In this document: positions 15,637-22,728 of the stretch, piece by piece
How positions within the stretch are numbered: the first letter of the stretch is position 1
Layout: each line of letters starts with the position of its first letter
DNA from: an uncultured Aurantimonas sp.
GTDB taxonomy: Bacteria; Pseudomonadota; Alphaproteobacteria; Rhizobiales; Rhizobiaceae
NCBI GenBank assembly: GCA_947488615.1
Contig: CANKZU010000010.1
Span: 1-64,000, forward strand
Direction: 5' to 3'
DNA length: 64,000 nt
Notes under the pieces: generated by a model
Told to the model about the DNA's origin: nothing
Databases searched by the model: none
The model's input: only the letters and a program-made list of their open reading frames with translations
Translations under genes and position numbers: made by a program

Positions 15637-17135
15637 CAGTTCGCGGCCGGCGGTGGCGGCGCCGGAAACGGGACAGGGCTTCCCGGCTGAAGGGCGAGAG
15701 CCGCATCGCCGCCCTCGCGGTATATGTCGAGCCGCGACGTCTTCCCACGCAGGCCACCCGTCGCGGCCTCGGACGAACGCAGGTCGGATGCCGCAGGATC
15801 ATCGAAGCGGGCATTCCCAACCATTGTCGCTGGCTCGGCAACGGCTTTCTGCGCCGCATCGCCTTCCCCGCCATTCTCCTCGCCATCAATCAGGTCATCC
15901 GTTGCGCCGGCTTCGTTGGTGACCGCTGGCGGTATGAGGTCGTCCACCGTCAGTGGCGGCGTCATCGCCATGTCCTGCGGCCGGGCGGGCCGGGGCGTCG
16001 GCAGCGGGATGCCATAGGCCGATATCAAGGAGATTCCGGGTTCGGCGATCTCATTGCCGGCCGCGCCGCCCAGACTGACCGGAAGGACGACAGGCGAACG
16101 ATTCATGTCGTGAAGATAGGGCGAGCCGTAGGTCTCCTCGCGCTCCTTTTCCTCGACGCGCTCATTGGCGCGGGCCGAGCGGCCCTTGGACGAACAGATG
16201 TAGCCGCTGACGTCGAGCGGTTCGCCGGCGGCGGTCGGCAGTTCGTCGACCGTGGTGTCGATCTTCGCGGGATCGGCCTTGAAACCAGCCTCCAGGATCT
16301 CGGCAGCGTTGCGTTCACGCTCGATCGTGCCGTTGGCGCCAATGACGACGGCGACGAGCGTGCGCCCCTCCCGCGTTGCCGACGACACCAGATTGAACCC
16401 GGAGGCACAAATATAGCCGGTCTTCATGCCGTCGGCCCCGTCGAAGCGGCCGAGCAGCTTGTTGCCGTTCTTCATGACCCTCTTGCCGCTAGAGATCGCC
16501 TCCGTGTTGAAAAAGTCCGAGAACGCCGGAAACTCCCGGCGAATGGCGACACCGAGAATGGCCAGATCCTTGGCACTGGTGTACTGGCCGTCGCCGGGCA
16601 GGCCGTTGGGATTGATGAACCGCGTGTCCAGCATCCCGAGCCGCTTCGCCGTGTCGTTCATCATAGTGACGAACGTCTCCATCGAACCGTCGCCGATCGT
16701 CTGGCCGATGGCAAAGGCGACGTCGTTCGCCGACTTGACCAGCATCATGCGCAAGGCGTTGTCGAGCCGGATGACCGAGCCGGGCTGATACCCCATCTTG
16801 CTGGGCGGCTCGGCCGCCGCGCGGCGGGTCATGACCACCGGCGTATCAAGCGCCGCGCGTTCCTCACGCAGCGCTTTCAGCGCGAGGTAGGCGGTCATCA
16901 GCTTGGTCGTCGAAGCCGGGTAACGGCGCTCCGTCGCCCGATCCTGAGACAGCACTTTACCGGTCTCGACATCGACGACGATCGATGCCATCGGCTGCGC
17001 GGTGTCTTCGGCGGCGATCGCGCGCGAATCGCGTCCCGCGATCGGCATCGCGCCGAGCAACGCCACAGCGAGGCAGGCCGCGGTAAACAATTGAAAATGA
17101 CGGGAGGCGAGCGTCTTCACGCTGGATTCCTTCAT
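15636..17135 (-). CDS. D-alanyl-D-alanine carboxypeptidase (DacF type)
   Basis: A 499-residue exported penicillin-binding protein that trims pentapeptide stems of peptidoglycan. The signal peptide runs to about residue 41 ('AIAAED'). Active-site motifs are 'STTK' (about 73-76), 'SAN' (about 134-136) and 'KTG' (about 238-240). The catalytic domain is normal. The C-terminal region of roughly 200 residues is Pro/Ala/acidic-rich and longer than in E. coli DacA-type enzymes, with no obvious amphipathic anchor helix. It is translationally coupled to the downstream COG0523 gene. The M20 gene is divergent, about 150 bp away. Confidence 0.92.
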   Translation of the reverse strand: MKESSVKTLASRHFQLFTAACLAVALLGAMPIAGRDSRAIAAEDTAQPMASIVVDVETGKVLSQDRATERRYPASTTKLMTAYLALKALREERAALDTPVVMTRRAAAEPPSKMGYQPGSVIRLDNALRMMLVKSANDVAFAIGQTIGDGSMETFVTMMNDTAKRLGMLDTRFINPNGLPGDGQYTSAKDLAILGVAIRREFPAFSDFFNTEAISSGKRVMKNGNKLLGRFDGADGMKTGYICASGFNLVSSATREGRTLVAVVIGANGTIERERNAAEILEAGFKADPAKIDTTVDELPTAAGEPLDVSGYICSSKGRSARANERVEEKEREETYGSPYLHDMNRSPVVLPVSLGGAAGNEIAEPGISLISAYGIPLPTPRPARPQDMAMTPPLTVDDLIPPAVTNEAGATDDLIDGEENGGEGDAAQKAVAEPATMVGNARFDDPAASDLRSSEAATGGLRGKTSRLDIYREGGDAALALQPGSPVPFPAPPPPAAN

Positions 17136-17284
17136 TGATTGCGGTCAGTCTGCGCGCTTTGCTGAACCTGAACGATTCAACGGGGCGCTTAGCTCCAAGC
17201 TGTGACGCAAGCATGGCGTGTTACAGCTGCCGCCGATGAATGTGCCAGGGTTCTAGCCTGCATCAGGAAAACCGGAAAGCATCG

Positions 17285-18454
17285 ATGCCTGTCAATAATC
17301 GAATTGCCGAAACGCAGACCGAGATCGCGGGATGGCGCCAGCATCTCCATGCCCGCCCGGAGATCCTCTACGACGTGTTCGAGACGGCGGATTTCGTCGC
17401 CGGCAAGCTGCGGGCATTCGGCTGCGACGAGGTCGTCACCGGGATCGGCAAGACCGGCATCGTCGCACTGGTCCATGGCCGCGGCGGCGCCGGTGGCCCG
17501 ATGATCGGGCTGAGGGCCGATATGGACGCGCTGCCGATCGTGGAGGAAACCGGCCTCGCATACGCATCCCGGACGCCGGGGGCCATGCACGCCTGCGGTC
17601 ATGACGGCCACATGGCGATGCTTCTGGGCGCCACCCGCAGCCTTTGCGAGACGCGCGCCTTCGGCGGCACGGTAGCGGTGATCTTCCAACCCGCCGAGGA
17701 AGGCGGGGCCGGCGGCAAGGCGATGCTCGACGATGGCCTCTTCCGGCGTTTTCCGATCGCCAAGATCTACGGCATGCACAACCTGCCGGGCATGCCGGTT
17801 GGCCAGTTCGGCATGCGCCATGGCGCGACCATGGCATCGACCGACGAATTCGCCATCACGATCGAGGGGCGCGGCGGGCACGCCGCCCTGCCCCATCGCA
17901 CGATCGACCCGATTCTCATCGGCGCGGCACTTGTGCAGGGGCTTCAGGCGATCGCCGCCCGCAACGCCGACCCTTTGCAATCGATGGTCGTTTCGGTGAC
18001 GCAGTTTCACGCCGGCTTCGCCCACAACATCATACCGGACACGGCGGTCGTCTCCGGCACGGTACGGGCGCTCGACAAGGATCTGCGAGATTTCGCCGAG
18101 CGGCGCATCCACGAGATCGCGCGCGGCATTTGCGCCGCGCACGGCGCCACGGCCGCAATTGCCTACGATCGCAATTACCCGATCACGGTGAATGATCCGG
18201 CGGAGGCGGATTTCTGCGCCGAAATCGCCGGGGAGATCGTCGGCGCGGACAATGTCGACGCCAATGCGGAGCCGATGATGGCCGGCGAGGACTTTTCCTA
18301 CATGCTGGAGGAAAAGCCGGGGGCTTATGTGTTCATCGGCAACGGCAACAGCGCCAGCCTCCACAATCCCGCCTACGATTTCGCCGACGAGGCGATCGCA
18401 TTCGGCGCAAGCTACTGGCAGCGCCTGGCCGAACGGGCGCTCGATCGGCTGTGA
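17285..18454 (+). CDS. M20-family amidohydrolase
   Basis: A 389-residue zinc peptidase of the M20D (hippurate hydrolase / N-acyl amino acid amidohydrolase) group. The metal and catalytic motifs are present: 'LRADMDALP', 'HACGHDGHMAML', 'QPAEEGGAG' and 'GEDFSYML'. The dimerisation lid domain is marked by 'GRGGHAALPH'. Likely it releases amino acids from N-acyl conjugates; the natural substrate is unknown. The start ATG 17285 gives the normal family length; the extra upstream residues in the ORF track look spurious. It stands alone between the carboxypeptidase and Crp/Fnr genes. Confidence 0.9.
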   Translation: MPVNNRIAETQTEIAGWRQHLHARPEILYDVFETADFVAGKLRAFGCDEVVTGIGKTGIVALVHGRGGAGGPMIGLRADMDALPIVEETGLAYASRTPGAMHACGHDGHMAMLLGATRSLCETRAFGGTVAVIFQPAEEGGAGGKAMLDDGLFRRFPIAKIYGMHNLPGMPVGQFGMRHGATMASTDEFAITIEGRGGHAALPHRTIDPILIGAALVQGLQAIAARNADPLQSMVVSVTQFHAGFAHNIIPDTAVVSGTVRALDKDLRDFAERRIHEIARGICAAHGATAAIAYDRNYPITVNDPAEADFCAEIAGEIVGADNVDANAEPMMAGEDFSYMLEEKPGAYVFIGNGNSASLHNPAYDFADEAIAFGASYWQRLAERALDRL

Positions 18455-18585
18455 GGCGGCCTCGCCGTCACGGCTAAGATGTTTGTCGGCACGGGCCCGG
18501 ACCGACCGTGCTAGCTATGGCACCGCTGGCTGCGAAGGCACAGCGCCGGCGTGGATGTTCGGATTTTTGCGGGGAGAAACGACCA

Positions 18586-19344
18586 TTGGCGAATGAGGCA
18601 CAAAAGGCATTGATCCGGCGCCTCGATCTGGTGGCCGCGCTGGACAATGACGATCGTGAGGCGCTGGCCCGGCTGCCGATCCTGGTAAGGGAAGTGGGAG
18701 CGGGGGTCGATATTGTCAGCGAAGGTCAGCACGTCACGCAATGCTGCATCCTGATCGACGGCTTCACCCATCGCTACCGCCACACCTTCGAGGGGAAGCG
18801 GCAGATCATTGCCTTTCACGTCCCTGGGGACATTCCCGACCTCCACAGCCTGCATATCAACATCATGGACCACAGCTTCGCGGCAACGACGCGATCGCTC
18901 ATCGGCTTCGTGCCGCATGAGGCTGTCTGGTCGCTGTGCGTGTCGCGTCCGAACGTCGCGGCCGCGCTATGGCTTGAGACGTTGATCGACGGAGCGATTT
19001 TCCGCGAATGGATCGTGGGACTGGGACGCCTGTCTGGCACAAGCCGTACGGCGCATCTTCTTTGCGAACTCGCGATGCGATTGCGCTCCGTGGGAATGGC
19101 GCCGGAAAATGTCTACCGGATTCCGCTGACCCAGCATGAACTGGCCGACGCGCTTGGCCTGACCGTAGTGACCGTGAACCGCGTGCTGCAGGAACTCAAA
19201 CTCAAAGGTCTGATCGAACGCGAACGCTCGCGCCTGGTGATCAAGAATTGGCCGGCCCTGGCACGGATCGGCGAGTTCGACCCCGATTATCTTCACTTTC
19301 GCACGGGTGTCGACATGATCGGCGGCAGTCCGCCCGCGACCTGA
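18586..19344 (+). CDS. Crp/Fnr-family transcription regulator
   Basis: A 252-residue regulator with an N-terminal cyclic-nucleotide-type beta-barrel ('VSEGQHVTQCCILIDGF', 'FEGKRQIIAFHVPGDI') and a C-terminal winged helix ('LTQHELADALGLTVVTVNRVLQELK'). It lacks the N-terminal cysteine cluster of Fnr, so oxygen sensing by an Fe-S cluster is unlikely. I propose the TTG at 18586, because GGGGAG lies about 9 nt upstream and the longer ORF start gives an unusual basic extension. Target genes cannot be inferred. Confidence 0.88.
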   Translation: MANEAQKALIRRLDLVAALDNDDREALARLPILVREVGAGVDIVSEGQHVTQCCILIDGFTHRYRHTFEGKRQIIAFHVPGDIPDLHSLHINIMDHSFAATTRSLIGFVPHEAVWSLCVSRPNVAAALWLETLIDGAIFREWIVGLGRLSGTSRTAHLLCELAMRLRSVGMAPENVYRIPLTQHELADALGLTVVTVNRVLQELKLKGLIERERSRLVIKNWPALARIGEFDPDYLHFRTGVDMIGGSPPAT

Positions 19345-19435
19345 GATACAACGGGATGCCATCGGTGGCTGACTGAAGTGGCCCCTCCCCGATACCGCAC
19401 GCTCGATCACGTCGCGGCCCCCGCCCAAAGAAACA

Positions 19436-19470
19436 GGCCGCCGGCCAAAGGGGCGGATTTGCCGGCGGCC
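19436..19470 (+). terminator. GC-rich hairpin downstream of the Crp/Fnr gene
   Basis: GGCCGCCGGC and GCCGGCGGCC are perfectly complementary around a 15-nt loop, about 90 nt after the stop codon. There is no T-run, so terminator function is uncertain. Confidence 0.4.
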
Positions 19471-19608
19471 CGTCGGCCCCACTCAAAAACCGAGCCGGCG
19501 GGGAGGAAACGAGAGCGGCGGTCGCTCGGGCGCCGCGAAACGATTCGCCTGATTCGCAGGCGGTCGCGATGCTGCGCCGCACGAAGAGCGCTTAAACGCC
19601 CAAAAATC

Positions 19609-19637
19609 TTGAATTTTTCGCCAGAACGGTGTAATGT
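19609..19637 (+). promoter_or_regulatory. sigma-70-like promoter for carD
   Basis: TTGAAT and TAATGT with a 17 bp spacer. The -35 overlaps a perfect AT palindrome AAAAAT-cttga-ATTTTT, which could be a regulator site. It lies about 265 bp before the carD start. Confidence 0.5.
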
Positions 19638-19903
19638 GGAAAAACAGTCGGGCATTGTGGTCGCGAGGCCACGCCATCTCGCCCCGTGGGTCTTTCCGAA
19701 AGGTCGCTCCCTCATCCTCTGGAAAATCACGGCTGCGCAACACCGGATGGTTTGCGCGGCGCCCGTGAGGATGCGAACGGCCTGAACCCAACGACTGCGG
19801 TCCGATCGGTTTCCGAGGGACCCGTGCAATCGGCGACGCCAGCGTCGTCACCCGTGTCTAGCGGCTGTCGCGGCCAGGCACAACAGGGAGTTATAAAAAG
19901 CGT

Positions 19904-20551
19904 ATGAGCAGTCAGAAGAAGACATTTACGCGCCAGGGCTTCAAGACCGGCGAGAGCATCGTCTATCCGGCTCACGGCGTGGGCCAGATCGTCGCGATCG
20001 AGGAACAGGAAGTCGCGGGCATGAAGCTCGAACTGTTCGTCATCGACTTCGAGAAGGATAAGATGCGCCTGAAGGTGCCGGTCGCCAAGGCCGAGTCTGT
20101 CGGCATGCGCAAACTCTCCGAAACGGATTTCGTCGAGCGTTCGCTGAAGGTCGTGCAGGGACGCGCCCGGGTCAAGAAGACCATGTGGAGCCGCCGCGCC
20201 CAGGAATACGATGCGAAGATCAATTCCGGCGATTTGATTCAGATCGCCGAGGTGGTGCGCGATCTCTATCGCGCAGAGAGCCAGCCGGAGCAGTCCTATT
20301 CCGAACGCCAGCTCTATGAGGCCGCGCTCGGCCGGATGGCGCGCGAACTCGCCGCCGTCAACGAGGTGTCCGAGACGGAAGCGGTTCGCCTGATCGAGAC
20401 CAACCTCAACAAGGGTCCGAAGCGTCTCAGCAAGGCGGAAGCGGAGGCCGAAGCCGAAGCGAGCGAGGACGAGTCCGACGCCAATGGAGAGGCCGCAGCA
20501 GCCACTCCGGCGACCGAGACCAGCGAGACCGAGCAGGTAAAGGCCGCCTGA
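19904..20551 (+). CDS. CarD/CdnL-family transcription regulator
   Basis: A 215-residue RNA-polymerase-binding regulator. The N-terminal Tudor-like RNAP-interaction domain is recognisable ('FKTGESIVYPAHGVGQIVAIEE', about residues 13-34). It is followed by the helical DNA-binding domain ('WSRRAQEYDAKINSGDLIQIAEVVRDLYR'). The last 45 residues are an Ala/Glu-rich acidic tail. CarD/CdnL proteins stabilise open complexes, notably at rRNA and other growth-linked promoters. It is monocistronic, followed by a clear hairpin terminator and then rpoH. Confidence 0.93.
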   Translation: MSSQKKTFTRQGFKTGESIVYPAHGVGQIVAIEEQEVAGMKLELFVIDFEKDKMRLKVPVAKAESVGMRKLSETDFVERSLKVVQGRARVKKTMWSRRAQEYDAKINSGDLIQIAEVVRDLYRAESQPEQSYSERQLYEAALGRMARELAAVNEVSETEAVRLIETNLNKGPKRLSKAEAEAEAEASEDESDANGEAAAATPATETSETEQVKAA

Positions 20552-20619
20552 CAGGCGCTTTATACGCCTGATCCCGGCACAACGAGGGTTGCACCATCAG
20601 AATCCTGTGCAACATCCAA

Positions 20620-20653
20620 TGAGGCCGGCCACTCGAACAGTGGGCCGGCCTCA
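20620..20653 (+). terminator. carD terminator hairpin
   Basis: TGAGGCCGGCCAC-tcgaaca-GTGGGCCGGCCTCA, a 13 bp stem with a single bulged base, followed by 'ctcctttg'. It lies about 70 nt after the carD stop codon. Confidence 0.65.
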
Positions 20654-20871
20654 CTCCTTTGCGCGACCGCTGGCAAGCGTGTTTGACAAATCCGCTGCGC
20701 GGTCCGTTGTGGCTGCGGAGAAGGGAAGTATTTCGCGATAGCGGCTTGTCAGCGATGGCCCGATTGCGCATGATGGATTAAGGCTGTTCACGATTTGCGA
20801 TTTTGGCTCGCGCATGAGCTTGCCCTTAAACTTTCCTCCTCTACATTCCCGCTAAAAAGTTTTCCCCTCCG

Positions 20872-20896
20872 GGAACGTTTGCGTGTGGTGCGCGTT
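20872..20896 (+). promoter_or_regulatory. EcfG-type promoter of rpoH
   Basis: GGAAC (20872-20876), 16 bp, CGTT (20893-20896), fitting the sigma-EcfG consensus. The start of transcription would fall about 75 nt before the rpoH ATG. Control of an rpoH paralogue by the EcfG general stress sigma factor is known from rhizobia (RpoE2 and rpoH2 in Sinorhizobium meliloti, from memory), which supports this call. Confidence 0.65.
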
Positions 20897-20978
20897 TTGC
20901 ACAGACCAGGCGCGGATTCCCAAACAGCTTCGCGCAACAAGGCTCAAAAGCCTCGAAAGCTTGACTGGAGGGTAAGCA

Positions 20979-21845
20979 ATGAAATCCCAATCCGCCGGCC
21001 GCACCTTGATCCGCGCAGCTATGTCCGCGCCGTACCTCCAACGGGAGGAAGAGTACGACCTCGCCGTCCGCTGGAAAGAGCAGCACGATCAGGAAGCGCT
21101 TCACAAGATTACGTCCGCCCACATGCGGTTGGTCATCTCGATGGCCTCGAAATTCCGGCACTTCGGACTTGCCATGAGCGACCTCATCCAGGAAGGCCAT
21201 GTCGGCCTCCTGGAGGCGGCCGCGCGCTTCGAGCCGGAACGCGAAGTCCGTTTTTCCACCTATGCGACATGGTGGATCCGCGCCTCGATCCAGGACTACA
21301 TCCTGCGCAACTGGTCGATTGTCCGCGGCGGCACGTCGTCGGCGCAAAAGGCGCTCTTCTTCAACCTTCGCCGGCTGCGCGCACGGTTGAGCCAAGGCTC
21401 CGAGAGCTTGACCGGCGTCGCCATGTACCGCGAGATCGCGACGGCGCTGAAGGTTTCGGAAGGCGACGTGGCCTTGATGGATTCCCGCCTCTCCGGGCCG
21501 GATTCGTCGCTCAACGCGCCGCTGATGGAGGACGAATCCGGCAGCGCCGATCGTCAGGACTTCCTGGTCTCCAACGACCCCCTTCCCGATCAAATGGTCT
21601 CCGACTCGATCGACGACGAGCGCCGCGTCACATGGCTGAACAGCGCCCTGAATGTTCTGTCCGATCGTGAGCTGAAGATCATTCGCGAGCGCCGCCTGCA
21701 GGATGACGGCGCCACGCTGGAAGCGCTGGGACTGAAATTGGGAATTTCCAAGGAGCGTGTGCGGCAGATCGAGACGCGGGCGTTGGAAAAGCTCAGGGCT
21801 GCGTTGTTGGAGACGAACGCGGACCGGGCCGCCTACGTCAGCTGA
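20979..21845 (+). CDS. rpoH: RNA polymerase sigma-32 factor (RpoH)
   Basis: A 288-residue sigma-70-family factor of the heat-shock group. Region 2 ('SDLIQEGHVGLLEAAARFEPEREVRFSTYATWWIRASIQDY') and region 4 ('GISKERVRQIETRALEKLR') are intact. The RpoH box is present as 'SSAQKALFFNLRRLR'. GGAGGG precedes the ATG. The promoter is EcfG-like, so this is probably the general-stress-controlled RpoH2-type paralogue rather than the primary heat-shock factor. It ends in a hairpin terminator. Confidence 0.94.
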   Translation: MKSQSAGRTLIRAAMSAPYLQREEEYDLAVRWKEQHDQEALHKITSAHMRLVISMASKFRHFGLAMSDLIQEGHVGLLEAAARFEPEREVRFSTYATWWIRASIQDYILRNWSIVRGGTSSAQKALFFNLRRLRARLSQGSESLTGVAMYREIATALKVSEGDVALMDSRLSGPDSSLNAPLMEDESGSADRQDFLVSNDPLPDQMVSDSIDDERRVTWLNSALNVLSDRELKIIRERRLQDDGATLEALGLKLGISKERVRQIETRALEKLRAALLETNADRAAYVS

Positions 21846-21872
21846 GCCAGCCCGCCTGACAGACTTGCCGAT

Positions 21873-21892
21873 GGGCCGCCGGAAGGTGGCCC
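21873..21892 (+). terminator. rpoH terminator
   Basis: GGGCCGCC-ggaa-GGTGGCCC followed by TTTGGTGT, an 8 bp stem with one G-U pair closed by a GNRA-type tetraloop, 28 nt after the rpoH stop codon. Confidence 0.6.
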
Positions 21893-22074
21893 TTTGGTGT
21901 ATTCGGGCTCATACCAACCTGCGTTGCAGGTGGACAGCCCAGCGGCCCAGCGGCCCGAACGGGCCGTAGGCGGCGGGCACGGACGACGATTGCCGCGCCT
22001 CTGTATTTGCGGCTAGGGTTCACGCGATACACTGTCATCTGCTCGACACCAGCCGGACGATATCCAGACGCAAA

Positions 22075-22728
22075 ATGACTGATGCCACGCTCGCCAACCC
22101 ATTGGACGGACCATCCGACGGACGCTCCTCGGCCCCCTCGTTGAGACAATTTCTGCGCTCTGGAACCACCGTTCGACATGCTGCCCTCGACCGATTTTTC
22201 GAGGGCATGACCGACGCCTTGGACCCCGGCCTCTATCAGCGTTTCATAGCCATGAATTTTGCCGCGCATTCGGTCCTGGAACCGCTTCTTGACGGACATG
22301 CGGGGCTCGACGCGACGATCGGCGCAAATCCGCGGACCGTCCTCTTGCCAGCCCTTGCCGCGGACATGCAGCAAATGGGACTTCGCCCGGCCACTCCCAT
22401 CCCCTTCCCTGTTGGACCCGTCGGGCTCCCGGAGGCGGCGGGCATTGCCTATGTGCTCGACGGATCGCGGCTCGGCGCCCGGTTCATCCATCGTGATTTC
22501 GTCGCACGCGGCCTTGCCCGGCGATGGCCGGGCATCTCGTCCGCCTATCTGGAGGCGGCGGCGCTCGCCGACAGTTTCCGAGACCGGATGATCGACCTGT
22601 CGGCCGCCATACGCGGCGCGCCCCATCGCGTCCGCGCGCTCGCGGCGGCCAACGCCGCTTTCGCTCTATTCGAGGCCGCGATCACCCGCGTCTCGCCCCC
22701 ATCCGAATACGGGAACGTCCCATCGTGA
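22075..22728 (+). CDS. bphO: biliverdin-producing heme oxygenase
   Basis: A 217-residue heme oxygenase that opens heme to biliverdin IX-alpha, CO and iron. The proximal histidine sits in 'TTVRHAALDRFF' (about residue 38) and the distal glycine-rich helix is represented by 'YVLDGSRLGARFI'. It overlaps the bacteriophytochrome gene by 4 nt, so its product is almost certainly the chromophore of that sensor. A weak promoter-like TTTGCG-N16-TACACT lies about 40 nt upstream. Confidence 0.9.
   Translation: MTDATLANPLDGPSDGRSSAPSLRQFLRSGTTVRHAALDRFFEGMTDALDPGLYQRFIAMNFAAHSVLEPLLDGHAGLDATIGANPRTVLLPALAADMQQMGLRPATPIPFPVGPVGLPEAAGIAYVLDGSRLGARFIHRDFVARGLARRWPGISSAYLEAAALADSFRDRMIDLSAAIRGAPHRVRALAAANAAFALFEAAITRVSPPSEYGNVPS

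Larger units (their letters stand above)
19345..19903. other. long intergenic region before carD
   Basis: About 560 bp without a credible gene. It contains a hairpin after the Crp/Fnr gene (19436-19470), a small perfect palindrome CGCCTG-attcg-CAGGCG near 19545, and a promoter-like site (19609-19637). If that promoter is used, carD has a leader of roughly 260 nt. The ORFs covering this region are overlapping and lack family features. Confidence 0.5.
20552..20978. other. carD-rpoH intergenic region
   Basis: About 430 bp holding the carD terminator hairpin (20620-20653) and an EcfG-type promoter (20872-20896) leading into rpoH. No small ORF here has convincing coding features. A TTGACA near 20692 lacks a matching -10. 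Confidence 0.55.

Noticed and set aside
15630-17138. 502-residue plus-strand ORF mirroring the D,D-carboxypeptidase
   Set aside because: Same extent as the real minus-strand gene, with no recognisable domain; a codon-bias artefact.
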